Assembly (NCBI GenBank): GCA_033344895.1
Contig: JAWPMN010000001.1
Span: forward strand, 434,001 to 498,000
Origin: Alphaproteobacteria bacterium
Lineage (GTDB): Bacteria > Pseudomonadota > Alphaproteobacteria > UBA8366 > Aestuariispiraceae
DNA: 64,000 nucleotides
Reading direction: 5' to 3'
Below are positions 25,866-34,547 of the stretch, one piece after another; position 1 is the first letter of the stretch, and the number at the start of each line of letters is the position of its first letter. A model generated the notes under the pieces. The model saw nothing but the letters and a program-made list of their open reading frames with translations. It was not told the DNA's origin and searched no databases. The position numbers and the translations under genes were made by a program.

Positions 25866-28055
25866 ATGGATGAGGATACTTCGATGATTGATTTCAGTCT
25901 CCATCTGGTCCCGCTGGTCGCCAATGTCGGCATGTTGGCGCTGCTGGCCTGGGCTGTGTCCTTATCTGGCGCCATGAGAGCGATAGAAGGCACTCGAGGC
26001 CACGGAGCCTATGCTTGGATCATTGGGGTCACTTTTGGTAGCGGTGCGGCCGTCCTGATGAATGTGCCAGTCGAGTTGGAGCCCGGAATCCTGGGCGATG
26101 GTCGGGGGGCGCCGCTTTTGCTTGCTGGCATTGTCGGTGGTCCGGTCGCGGCAGGAATTTCCATGGTTATCGGTGTCGTAACGCGCATGACGCTAGGCGG
26201 CGCCGGAGCCATCCCTGGAGCTGTATATGTCGTTGTATTCTGCCTGGCCGGAGCCATTTGGGGTTTTTGGTACAATCGCAAGGCATCGGAAAATCAATAC
26301 GACATTGCGCGTCTGATGCTGCTTACCCTTTGCGTGACCGTCTTGACCATGCCGGTCGTGCTGTTTCTGCCTCAGGCCAAACAACTCGAGGTGCTTGTAA
26401 ATCTCTGGCCGATACTCGGGATAGCAAATCTGATCGGCGTCCTGATCCTCGCTACGCTGCTCCGGCACGAGGATTCCCGTCGCCGCCACGAGATCGCGTT
26501 GGAAAGGCAGAAAGAGGCCGCATACGCCGCGACACAGGCGAAATCTCGCTTTGTTGCCGCGATCTCGCACGATATCCGAACCCCAATGAACGGCATTCTC
26601 GGCGTGCTTCAGATGGCCGATCGATACCAGATGGAGGAAGAGTTTCGTTCCCGACTGGAAGTTGCCAAGAGTTCGGGATTCTATCTTTTGTCCCTGATCA
26701 ACCAGGTTCTGGACTTCTCCCGGATCGAATCCGACAAGCTGCAGCATTCGGAAGAGGAATTCACGCTCGGCGGACTGGCGTCGGATATCAAATCCATCTT
26801 CAGCTTCCAGTTCGAGGACAAGAACCTGACACTGATCGCTGACGCCCCGGCCACGGATGTCGGGACCTATATCGGGGATGTCACTCATATCCGGCAGATC
26901 CTGTTCAATCTGGTCGGCAACGCCCTGAAATACTCGGACAAGGGCAAAGTCACGGTGTCTTTCGACGTCATCGAACGAACGAACGAACTGTCGCAGTTGA
27001 AACTGTCGGTTCAGGATGAAGGTATCGGCATTCCCAAGGAGGACCTGGACAGAATCTTCGAAGAATTCGCCAAGGCCAGCAACGCACGTGGCGCGGGCAC
27101 CGGTCTGGGTCTCAGCATCGTCCACAAGATCATCAATTCGATCGGCGGAACGATCGACATTGAAAGTGTCGTCGGCCTGGGCACCAAGGTTACCTGCTGT
27201 GTGCCGGTCCATATCGTTGAATCGGACCAGACCGATGAATCGGAGGCCGCGATCGACGGCCCGCTTCACAGCGCCCGGATCCTCCTGGCGGAGGACAACC
27301 CGATCAATCAGATGATCGCCGAGAGTTTCCTGGTCGACGCCGGGCATCGCACAACGATCGTCGAGAATGGAAAGGAAGCCGTTGCCGAAATGCGCAATCA
27401 CCCCGACGAATACGATTTGATCCTGATGGACATTCAGATGCCGGAAATGGACGGCATGGAAGCCACCCGCCAAATCCGCAAGCTGGGTGGCCAGGCCGCC
27501 ACGGTGCCGATCCTGGCCTTGACCGCCAATGCCTTCGAGGATCAGAGGCAGGAATACCTCGACGCTGGCATGCAGGATGTACTGACCAAGCCGATCAAGC
27601 AGGAAAACCTGCACGATGCCATCCAGGCGCAACTCGGTCAGGGCCGGTCAACGGCAATGGCAGATGTCTCGGAACCCCAGCCGGAGAAAGCCGAAAGCCA
27701 CCCCGATCGGGTCGACTTCAGTCAGATCAAGGATCTGATCGACCTGGCTTCCGCGGCAAGCGTCTCTGGACTGGTGCAGAAGCTCGATGGTGAATGCCAG
27801 CGCATCCTCACACGGATCGATGACGGGTTCCGCGACGGCACCTGCATCGCCAGACCTGCCCATGAACTGAAGGGCATGGCCATGGGCTTCGGCATGACCG
27901 CGGTCGCCGATCTGGCCAATCGTCTGGAGACCGCCGACATCCGACAGACGGAGTTCGAGGACGTCAAGGACGCGCTGCGCCTGGAAGTTCAACAGAGCCT
28001 GGTCGAGGTTCAGACCTATGTTGAATTCCGGGCCCAGGAGAGCCTTTCAGGGTAG
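25866..28055 (+). CDS. LytS-type membrane hybrid histidine kinase with receiver and HPt
   Basis: This is a 729-residue phosphorelay protein. Residues 10-200 hold about six membrane segments with the 5TMR_LYT pattern NVPVELEPGILGDGRGAP and GGPVAAGIS. Then come a kinase with phospho-His235 in AISHDIRTPMNG, N-box LFNLVGNALKYS, G2 GTGLGLSIVHKI, a receiver with Asp522 in LILMDIQMPEMDG, and a C-terminal HPt domain with His666 in PAHELKGMAMG. All relay steps are in one chain, but no DNA-binding output is attached, so a separate regulator is needed. ATG 25866 is used; ATG 25884 is an alternative. It lies 38 bases after the EAL gene and is paralogous to 28849-31029. Confidence 0.9.
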   Translation: MDEDTSMIDFSLHLVPLVANVGMLALLAWAVSLSGAMRAIEGTRGHGAYAWIIGVTFGSGAAVLMNVPVELEPGILGDGRGAPLLLAGIVGGPVAAGISMVIGVVTRMTLGGAGAIPGAVYVVVFCLAGAIWGFWYNRKASENQYDIARLMLLTLCVTVLTMPVVLFLPQAKQLEVLVNLWPILGIANLIGVLILATLLRHEDSRRRHEIALERQKEAAYAATQAKSRFVAAISHDIRTPMNGILGVLQMADRYQMEEEFRSRLEVAKSSGFYLLSLINQVLDFSRIESDKLQHSEEEFTLGGLASDIKSIFSFQFEDKNLTLIADAPATDVGTYIGDVTHIRQILFNLVGNALKYSDKGKVTVSFDVIERTNELSQLKLSVQDEGIGIPKEDLDRIFEEFAKASNARGAGTGLGLSIVHKIINSIGGTIDIESVVGLGTKVTCCVPVHIVESDQTDESEAAIDGPLHSARILLAEDNPINQMIAESFLVDAGHRTTIVENGKEAVAEMRNHPDEYDLILMDIQMPEMDGMEATRQIRKLGGQAATVPILALTANAFEDQRQEYLDAGMQDVLTKPIKQENLHDAIQAQLGQGRSTAMADVSEPQPEKAESHPDRVDFSQIKDLIDLASAASVSGLVQKLDGECQRILTRIDDGFRDGTCIARPAHELKGMAMGFGMTAVADLANRLETADIRQTEFEDVKDALRLEVQQSLVEVQTYVEFRAQESLSG

Positions 28056-28056
28056 G

Positions 28057-28081
28057 GTCCGGACGGGATATTCCGCCGGAC
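28057..28081. terminator. Hairpin between convergent kinase and Cache genes
   Basis: GTCCGGACGG and CCGCCGGAC pair, with one bulged base, around GATATT in the 27 bases between two convergent stops. It is a candidate bidirectional terminator separating the plus-strand signalling operon from the minus-strand Cache gene. Confidence 0.55.
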
Positions 28082-28082
28082 A

Positions 28083-28796
28083 CTAGAGCTGTTCCAGGAT
28101 CACGACCTGAACATCCGTCTGGTCCGGCAGGATCGGCAGGCGAATCAGTTCGGCCCGGGACGATTGCCCGAAGGTTCTCGCGGCACTCTTGTCCTCGAAA
28201 TAGGACAAAGGCACGCCATTGGCATCGTGGAGTTCGACGACCAGATCGTGTTGATCCGCGGCTGTTTCGATCACCGATTTCAGCCAGGTCAGTTTGAGGC
28301 CGGTCACATAAACATAGCGTATGGACCCGTCTTCGTTCTTTACCACGTCGCTGACGGCCAGCACCGGTTCGCTGGAAACCTTGCCGACCAGAAACTCACC
28401 CACAATCGGCTTTCCGTGTTGCAGGGCCCGTTCGAAGTAGAGCCGGCTCGAAAGATCAACGTCCTTTGTGACCGGCCCCGCCGGGGTGCAGTCGAGCATG
28501 CCGTCCGGCCGGATTCTCAGAAAGACATCGTGCTCGTCCTGATGCCGTTGCAGCATTTCCGCCAATGGCAAATGGCAGTCGGCTTCGGCAAGGGCACGCG
28601 GGTCGTCCAGAAGGGCTTTCAGACGAGCCTGACCGGTCGTCACCGTCGTCGCCAGTTGCGCGGTGATGTCTTCATAGATGGCCTGCGCCGCCTCCACGCT
28701 GTCATTCGTGGATCGGTCCAGAAACACGACGAAGGCGGCAACGCCGACGCCAACGACGGCAGCGCCCGCGATCAGAGTCTTTGTGATCTTATCCAT
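28083..28796 (-). CDS. Orphan membrane-anchored Cache-domain sensor protein
   Basis: This 237-residue protein has one N-terminal membrane anchor (residues 7-28, TLIAGAAVVGVGVAAFVVF) and an extracytoplasmic Cache-like domain: DLSSRLYFERALQHGKPIVG and EPVLAVSDVVKNEDGSIR are typical of the ligand-binding half. No kinase, methyl-accepting or cyclase domain follows. GGAGG upstream of ATG 28796 sets the start; the longer frame to 28991 overlaps the next gene. It lies 52 bases downstream of a LytS-type hybrid kinase on the same strand, so it may act as a periplasmic ligand sensor for that kinase. Function is otherwise unknown. Confidence 0.75.
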   Translation of the reverse strand: MDKITKTLIAGAAVVGVGVAAFVVFLDRSTNDSVEAAQAIYEDITAQLATTVTTGQARLKALLDDPRALAEADCHLPLAEMLQRHQDEHDVFLRIRPDGMLDCTPAGPVTKDVDLSSRLYFERALQHGKPIVGEFLVGKVSSEPVLAVSDVVKNEDGSIRYVYVTGLKLTWLKSVIETAADQHDLVVELHDANGVPLSYFEDKSAARTFGQSSRAELIRLPILPDQTDVQVVILEQL

Positions 28797-28848
28797 CGGC
28801 AGTTCCTCCATTTCCCGTTCTGCGCCGCGTCCGGGATCGTCTGCAAGG

Positions 28849-31029
28849 CTACCCCTTTCGGGCGACCAACAATTCGTCGAGCTCGGATATCGATCGCTCG
28901 ACCTCACGCGCCAGTTCGTCGGCAACGGCCTCGACATTCCCGTGGGGCGGCGAATCCTTGATCCGTTCTGCGGCACGGGCGGCCCGGACAAGTCCGAAAT
29001 TCGAATACATTCCCTTCAGGTCATGGCTGATGACGCCAACCAGTTCCGGATCGTTCTCAACATTCCGCAATCTGGCGATCTGCGCCGCGGATCGGGATTT
29101 CAGACTGTCGGTCAGTTCGGTGAGCTTCTGCGAATCCATGATGGAAATCAGCGGGTCCAGAACCGCTGTATCAATGACGGGGACCGTCGGGTCCTCTTCT
29201 TCGTTGACCACCGCCCCCGGCAACTCCTTGCCGGCAGGCCGGGTCCGGCAGAACCGCTGTATGACCGCGCGAAGCTCTGCCAACTGAACCGGCTTGGAAA
29301 TCGCAGCATTCATGCCGACTTCTATGTATTCGGCCTGTTGTTCGGCAAAGGCATTGGCTGACAGCGCCACGATCGGCAGCGTTTCCGGATCGTGACTTCG
29401 ACGAATGGCCTCGGTCGCCTCGGCGCCATCCATGACCGGCATCTGGATATCCATGAACACGATATCCGGCAGTCCTTCGTCTCCCGACAGTCGGTTCAGG
29501 GCCTCCTGCCCGTCCGAGGCAATCAGAACGGTGTGACCATCCTGTTCCAGCATGGTCTTCGCGATCTCCTGATTGATCAGGTTGTCCTCGACCACCAGGA
29601 CGGTCACGGGCTTCACGGAAGACGGCTCGTCGGGCGCGGGGCTGCAGTCCTTCAACGCGCCGCGTGGTGCCTTCATGGACAATGTGAAGGTTGACCCCTT
29701 CCCGGGTTCGCTCTGCACGGATAGTTGCGCGCCAATCGTATCGGCGATGCGCTTGCAAATGGCGAGGCCGAGTCCTGTGCCGCCCCGCTGCACCCCGGTT
29801 TCTGTCTGCTCGAACTCCTCAAATATCCGCGCCTGGTCGTCCTTCGGAATGCCCGGCCCCGTATCCACGACGGAGATGCTGACGGAGCTGGTTCCTGGCT
29901 CGACCTCCGTGACACGCGCCCGCACCTGGACACTGCCCCGCGTGGTAAACTTGACCGCATTACCGATGAGATTGAACAGGATCTGCTGGACCAGATTGCG
30001 GTCGGCGACGACGACGCTGCCATCCGCATCATCACAGGACACCGTCAGATCGATCCCCTTGGCATTCGCCTGATAATGAAAGATGGACTGTTGTGCATTC
30101 ATCATCTCCGCGACGGAAAACGGCGCCGGTTTGACCGGTAGAGACCCGGCATCGATCTTGGCGAAATCCAGAATCTGGTTGATGAGCGCGAGGAGAAACT
30201 GGCCGGAATTCTGAGCCGTCTTGATCTTCTCCTTGGCATCATCCGACAGGTTGCCGCGCGACAGAATCTGATGGACGCCCAGAATGGCGTTCAGCGGCGT
30301 GCGGATTTCATGGCTCATGGCGGCGAGAAACTTCGCCTTGGCCTGGGCGGCCCTGTCCGCTCTCTCCCGCTCGCGCCGCGTTTGCACCTCTGCCAAGCGT
30401 CGAGCGTATTCACGCCCCAGCATGCCGCCCAGCAGGGCAATCCCGATCAGATTGGCAATCAGAAGCAACGGCCAGAGTTCGGTCAGGATCGCCAACCGCG
30501 CCTCAGGGCTGAAGGTCAGGACCGCGCTGCTCGACACGCCCGTCGTGATGGCCGCGATCAGCAGCACATGCGGAAGGGACGGCAACCTGCCCAGCCGCCG
30601 GTTGAAAACCCAGAAGGTTAGAATGCTGGCAGCCGCGAACAGTGCGATATAGATGACACCGGAGAGCATCCCGCCCCCGCCCAGAAAGATGCGCATACCG
30701 ACACCGATTCCGCCGGCGGCCAGCGCGGCAAGGGGCCCGCCCAATATGCCGGACAATAAAATCGGCACAGCGCGGCCGTCACCGAAAATCCCCGGCTCAA
30801 CCTCGATGGGAACATTCATCAGAAGCGCCGCGGCGCCCCCGAACGTCCCGCCGATCAGCAGCGCAAAACGGGGCCGCGGGTTCCGGGTATTCCGAACCAG
30901 CTCATGCCCATAGATCGAAACGATCCAAGCCAGAAGGGCGAGCACCCCGATATTCGCAAGGAACGGAATATAGCTACGTATCACAATGTCGGTAAGGTCG
31001 CCCAACCGCTCTATCCCCAGATCACACAA
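28849..31029 (-). CDS. LytS-type membrane hybrid histidine kinase with receiver and HPt (second copy)
   Basis: This is a 726-residue paralogue of the kinase at 25866-28055 with the same order: 5TMR_LYT-like membrane domain (NVPIEVEPGIFGDGRAVP), kinase with phospho-His240 in AMSHEIRTPLNA, N-box LFNLIGNAVKFT, G2 GTGLGLAICKRI, receiver with Asp527 in VFMDIQMPVMDG, and HPt His669 in ISHDLKGMYSN. The two are clearly related but divergent in linkers and receivers. The start is uncertain: GTG at 31029 gives the full membrane domain but no clear ribosome site is visible. It is followed by the Cache gene in the same direction. Confidence 0.88.
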   Translation of the reverse strand: MCDLGIERLGDLTDIVIRSYIPFLANIGVLALLAWIVSIYGHELVRNTRNPRPRFALLIGGTFGGAAALLMNVPIEVEPGIFGDGRAVPILLSGILGGPLAALAAGGIGVGMRIFLGGGGMLSGVIYIALFAAASILTFWVFNRRLGRLPSLPHVLLIAAITTGVSSSAVLTFSPEARLAILTELWPLLLIANLIGIALLGGMLGREYARRLAEVQTRRERERADRAAQAKAKFLAAMSHEIRTPLNAILGVHQILSRGNLSDDAKEKIKTAQNSGQFLLALINQILDFAKIDAGSLPVKPAPFSVAEMMNAQQSIFHYQANAKGIDLTVSCDDADGSVVVADRNLVQQILFNLIGNAVKFTTRGSVQVRARVTEVEPGTSSVSISVVDTGPGIPKDDQARIFEEFEQTETGVQRGGTGLGLAICKRIADTIGAQLSVQSEPGKGSTFTLSMKAPRGALKDCSPAPDEPSSVKPVTVLVVEDNLINQEIAKTMLEQDGHTVLIASDGQEALNRLSGDEGLPDIVFMDIQMPVMDGAEATEAIRRSHDPETLPIVALSANAFAEQQAEYIEVGMNAAISKPVQLAELRAVIQRFCRTRPAGKELPGAVVNEEEDPTVPVIDTAVLDPLISIMDSQKLTELTDSLKSRSAAQIARLRNVENDPELVGVISHDLKGMYSNFGLVRAARAAERIKDSPPHGNVEAVADELAREVERSISELDELLVARKG

Positions 31030-31100
31030 TCAAAAGTCCGCAACGGACCCGTATAGTATCCTATCCCTTAGATTGTGTTAACGCGGCACTGACTAAGGAG

Positions 31101-31137
31101 AAACGGGACGTCCCGGCATCGGGCGCCAGCCCCGTTT
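31101..31137 (-). terminator. Terminator of the hydroxyproline operon
   Basis: AAACGGG (31101-31107) pairs with CCCGTTT (31131-31137), and an inner CCCG-GCAT-CGGG stem sits between them. On the minus strand this follows the stop of the proline racemase homologue by two bases and ends in TTTCTCCTT, fitting intrinsic termination. The rest of 31030-31100 is the upstream region of the kinase gene. Confidence 0.6.
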
Positions 31138-31138
31138 C

Positions 31139-32173
31139 CTAAACGCCACGATCCGGCCAGGTGTCGTTGACCCGGTACCCTTCGGGCCACGGATCGTCCG
31201 GGTCCAGCATGTGCTGATGCGTCCCGGTGATCCAGGCGCGACCGCTGATTTCCGGCAGGATCGCAGGGCGCCCGCCGACAGTCGTGCGATCCGCGATCCG
31301 ACCCGTGAACCGGGAGCCGATGATGGAACGGGCTGTAAAGCGCTGGCTTTCGTCCATCAGCCCGCGCGCCGCCAGCAGTGCCATTCTGGCCGAAACCGCG
31401 GTCCCGGTCGGGGAACGGTCGACCTTGCCGGGTTGAATGGCGACGGCGGAGCCTGCCTCGAACCCTTCCGCGGCCTCCTGTAGCGGTCCCGCGAAGAGGC
31501 AGAAGGAAATGTGCCGCCAGTCCGGATTGTCGGGATGGTCGAAACCAAGCTGCGCATTCGCCGCCGCGATGATCCGCGACCCCGTCCGGGCAATTTCCGC
31601 CGCTTCGCCTTCAACGATCTCGAATCCCAGTGCTGCGGCATCCACGACGACGAAACTGTCCCCGCCAAAGGCGGTGTCGACCGTGAGTGAGCCCACCCCC
31701 TCGACCTCCAGGGGCGCATCCAGCTTACAGGCGAAAGACGGCAGGTTGCGCACATGGATGCGCTGTGCCTTTCCGTCACGGCATTCGGCGCGCACCCGGA
31801 TCAACCCGCCCGGCGCTTCCAATACCAGATGGGTTTCCGGTTCCGTCATTGGCACGATGCCACCATCCAGCAGCACGGTGGCAACACAGATCGAATTGGA
31901 CCCCGACATGGGCGGTGTGTCTTCCGGCTCCATGATGATGAACCCCATTCGGGCGTCCGGATGCTTGGGCGGCACCAGCAGGTTCACGTGACGAAACACC
32001 CCACCGCGCGGCTCGTTCAGGACAAAGTTCCGCAATGTCCCGTCACGCGCGATGAACCGGCTCTGGTCCCAAACGGTATCGCCGGGCGGGGGGGCCACAC
32101 CGCCGACGATCACATCCCCGACCTCCCCTTCGGCGTGGCAGGAAATCACATGAATTGTCTTGGCACTGCGCAT
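31139..32173 (-). CDS. Proline racemase superfamily protein with Ser/Thr in place of the Cys pair
   Basis: This 344-residue protein has the proline racemase fold signature but Ser90 ([11 protein letters not shown]) and Thr256 ([13 protein letters not shown]) where racemases and 4-hydroxyproline epimerases have Cys. Thr at the second site is known in trans-3-hydroxy-L-proline dehydratases, which however keep Cys at the first site. A dehydratase or dehydratase-like role on a hydroxyproline is therefore my best guess, with racemisation unlikely. It ends the hydroxyproline operon, 86 bases after the true Cys/Cys epimerase gene. Length and other motifs ([22 protein letters not shown]) are normal for the family. 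Confidence 0.8.
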   Translation of the reverse strand: MRSAKTIHVISCHAEGEVGDVIVGGVAPPPGDTVWDQSRFIARDGTLRNFVLNEPRGGVFRHVNLLVPPKHPDARMGFIIMEPEDTPPMSGSNSICVATVLLDGGIVPMTEPETHLVLEAPGGLIRVRAECRDGKAQRIHVRNLPSFACKLDAPLEVEGVGSLTVDTAFGGDSFVVVDAAALGFEIVEGEAAEIARTGSRIIAAANAQLGFDHPDNPDWRHISFCLFAGPLQEAAEGFEAGSAVAIQPGKVDRSPTGTAVSARMALLAARGLMDESQRFTARSIIGSRFTGRIADRTTVGGRPAILPEISGRAWITGTHQHMLDPDDPWPEGYRVNDTWPDRGV

Positions 32174-32259
32174 TGTCTCTCCGTATCAGGACGGTAGGTG
32201 GGCCGATGGGCCGATTCTAAGGGCAATGCGCCCGTCGCGTCTCCCCACGGCAGGCGCCT

Positions 32260-33258
32260 TCAAATCACGACGAAACCATGCGCGAAGGGATCGCGGTCGT
32301 CGATCAGGATCGTATTGTACCCCGTGGTGCGCGCCCAGCCGGCAACGGAGGGCACGATTGCGGGGATGCCCGCGACCTCGGTCACCGCCTCGACACGGCC
32401 TTCGAAGGTCGAACCGATGATGCTCTCATGCACGAATGTACCACCCGGTTTCAGAACTCCCTGCGCGACGAGATGGGCCATCCTGGCGGATGTCCCGGTG
32501 CCGCAGGGCGACCGATCGATCGCCTTGTCGCCGTAGAAGACCGCATTGCGGCCGTCGCCGCCGACCGTCGGCACTCCGGTCCAGAGAACATGGCTGATGC
32601 CCTTGATCTCTGGATGGGACGGGTGCGCGATCTCGGCCGTCGCGTTCAAGGATGCCCTGAGATGACGGCTCATCCCCACCAGCTCGCCGGCGGTGAAATC
32701 CGCCATGTCCCGGTATCCCGGCTGCGGCGTTACGATAGCGTAGAAGTTCCCGCCATAGCAGACATCGACGGTCAGCGCCCCGATACCAGGGACATCAGCC
32801 GTCACGCCCTTCGCCGCAACGAATGCAGGCACATTGGTCAGGCGGACCTTCTCGACAAAGCGGCCGTGCTGCTCATAGGTCACCGTCACCACCCCGGCCG
32901 GGGTATCCAGACGAACCTTTCCAGGCTCTCGCGGGTGGATCAGACCGTTCTCGATCCCCAGGGTGACGACCCCGATCGTGCCGTGACCGCACATTGGCAG
33001 GCACCCCGATGTTTCGATGTAGAGCACCGCGATATCGCAATCGTCCCGGGTCGGGGGGTACAGGATCGCGCCCGACATCTGGTCGTGACCGCGCGGTTCG
33101 AACATCAGGCCCGTGCGGATCCAGTCATACTCCGCCAGGAAATGCGCCCGCCGGTCGAGCATGCTTCGACCTTCCAGCGCGGGAACTGCGCCCGAAACGA
33201 GCCGGACCGGGTTGCCGCAGGTATGTCCGTCGATACAGAAATAGGTATGTTGCGCCAT
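32260..33258 (-). CDS. 4-hydroxyproline 2-epimerase
   Basis: This 332-residue member of the proline racemase family has both catalytic cysteines: LPMCGHGTIGV and DRSPCGTGTSARM. It should interconvert trans-4-hydroxy-L-proline and cis-4-hydroxy-D-proline without cofactor, the first step of bacterial hydroxyproline breakdown. I chose ATG 33258 (MAQHTYFCIDGHTCGNP), twelve bases after the oxidase stop; the open frame extends to 33471 but overlaps that gene and is not protein-like. Neighbouring D-amino acid oxidase-like, deaminase and semialdehyde dehydrogenase genes complete the pathway. Confidence 0.9.
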   Translation of the reverse strand: MAQHTYFCIDGHTCGNPVRLVSGAVPALEGRSMLDRRAHFLAEYDWIRTGLMFEPRGHDQMSGAILYPPTRDDCDIAVLYIETSGCLPMCGHGTIGVVTLGIENGLIHPREPGKVRLDTPAGVVTVTYEQHGRFVEKVRLTNVPAFVAAKGVTADVPGIGALTVDVCYGGNFYAIVTPQPGYRDMADFTAGELVGMSRHLRASLNATAEIAHPSHPEIKGISHVLWTGVPTVGGDGRNAVFYGDKAIDRSPCGTGTSARMAHLVAQGVLKPGGTFVHESIIGSTFEGRVEAVTEVAGIPAIVPSVAGWARTTGYNTILIDDRDPFAHGFVVI

Positions 33259-33269
33259 GGCTGCCCTGT

Positions 33270-34526
33270 TCAGAAACGGGTGGGACGAAAAGGATGGAGG
33301 TTGATGGCCGGCGCACGGCCGGTGACCAGATCGGCAATCAGTTCCGCCGTGCCGGCCGATTGTGTCAGGCCCAGATGGCCGTGGCCGAAGGCATAGAAGA
33401 CCCGGGAACTGGCCGGTGCGCATCCGATGACGGGAAGACTGTCCGGCAGGGACGGACGAAACCCCATCCATTGTACCCCGCCATCGGTGACGAGATCGGG
33501 AAGGAACCTTTTGGCCCTGGCCAGCATCGCCGCGGCGCGCTGCATGCGCGGGGGCCTGGACAGCCCCCCCAGTTCCGCAGCCCCGCCGACCCGTACGCCA
33601 TCGCCGATCCGGGAGACGACGAAACCATGATCCCCGAAGGTCAGATGGGTGCGCAGATCAAAGGCTCCCGCAGGCAGGGTCGTGTTGTATCCCCGCTCGG
33701 TCTCCAGGGGAATTCTGTCGCCGAGACTGCGTGCCAGTCTGTGTGACCAGGCCCCGGCGCAAAGGACGACATGCTCCGCCGACAGCATCCCACTGTCGGT
33801 GCGTATGGCCGCGCGGGTCTCCGACGGCAGGATTCCACAGACGTCGGCAGTCTCGACCCTGCCGCCGCGCGCGCGGAAGGTTTCGGCCAGGTGCGTGGTA
33901 TAGACGAAGGGATCGGTGACGTTGAGCCAGTCCGGCGTATAGGTCGCATACCGGAACGCTGACGACAGGCCCGGCTGAACCGCAGCGATCGCGTCCGCGC
34001 CCTCGAGGTGGTCGAAGGCGATGCCGAAGTCCCGCCGATAGGCCCAGCCCGGCAGGGCAGCCTGATACGACTGCCGCGATCCATAGAGCGCCAGTTGCCC
34101 TTCGCGCCGCAACAGCGTCTCCCCTCTGATATCCCGGATCAGGCGGTCGAGGCTGTCCATGCTGTGTCGGTTCAGGGACGCCTGTGCCAGCGTGCTGGCC
34201 GCAACGCGGTCGCGCCAACTTGCCCGCCAGAACCGCAACAGCCAGGGCAGGATGGCGGGCAGGTAGCCTAATGGAATGCTGAGGGGCCCGTCCGGATCCA
34301 ACAGCCATTTCGGCGCCTTGCGCAGAATTCCCGGGGATGCCAGCGGCAGCACATCGCTGAAGGCGAAGGCCCCGGCATTGCCCCGGGACGCCTCCGCCGC
34401 GACGCCCTTTCGATCCAGCACCCGAACCGACAGCCCCCGCCCCTGCAGCGCCAACGCCACGGAAAGGCCCACGACCCCCGCCCCGATCACGATGACGTCC
34501 GGCGGCACTTCGCTTTCATCAGACAC
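33270..34526 (-). CDS. FAD-dependent D-amino acid (cis-4-hydroxy-D-proline) dehydrogenase
   Basis: This 418-residue DadA-like flavoprotein begins with the dinucleotide motif VIGAGVVGLSVALALQGRGL near residue 10 and ends with the family motif GFRPSLPDSLPVIG and FYAFGHGHLGLTQS, which close the FAD site. In this operon it should oxidise cis-4-hydroxy-D-proline to 1-pyrroline-4-hydroxy-2-carboxylate, probably donating electrons to the respiratory chain. It lies between the aldehyde dehydrogenase and the epimerase, 21 bases after the former. Confidence 0.88.
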   Translation of the reverse strand: MSDESEVPPDVIVIGAGVVGLSVALALQGRGLSVRVLDRKGVAAEASRGNAGAFAFSDVLPLASPGILRKAPKWLLDPDGPLSIPLGYLPAILPWLLRFWRASWRDRVAASTLAQASLNRHSMDSLDRLIRDIRGETLLRREGQLALYGSRQSYQAALPGWAYRRDFGIAFDHLEGADAIAAVQPGLSSAFRYATYTPDWLNVTDPFVYTTHLAETFRARGGRVETADVCGILPSETRAAIRTDSGMLSAEHVVLCAGAWSHRLARSLGDRIPLETERGYNTTLPAGAFDLRTHLTFGDHGFVVSRIGDGVRVGGAAELGGLSRPPRMQRAAAMLARAKRFLPDLVTDGGVQWMGFRPSLPDSLPVIGCAPASSRVFYAFGHGHLGLTQSAGTAELIADLVTGRAPAINLHPFRPTRF

Positions 34527-34547
34527 GCAGGTTCATCCTTTTCGCGG

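Noticed and set aside
31139-32173. Calling this protein a proline racemase or 4-hydroxyproline epimerase
   Set aside because: Both catalytic cysteines are replaced (Ser90, Thr256), so two-base racemisation is unlikely.
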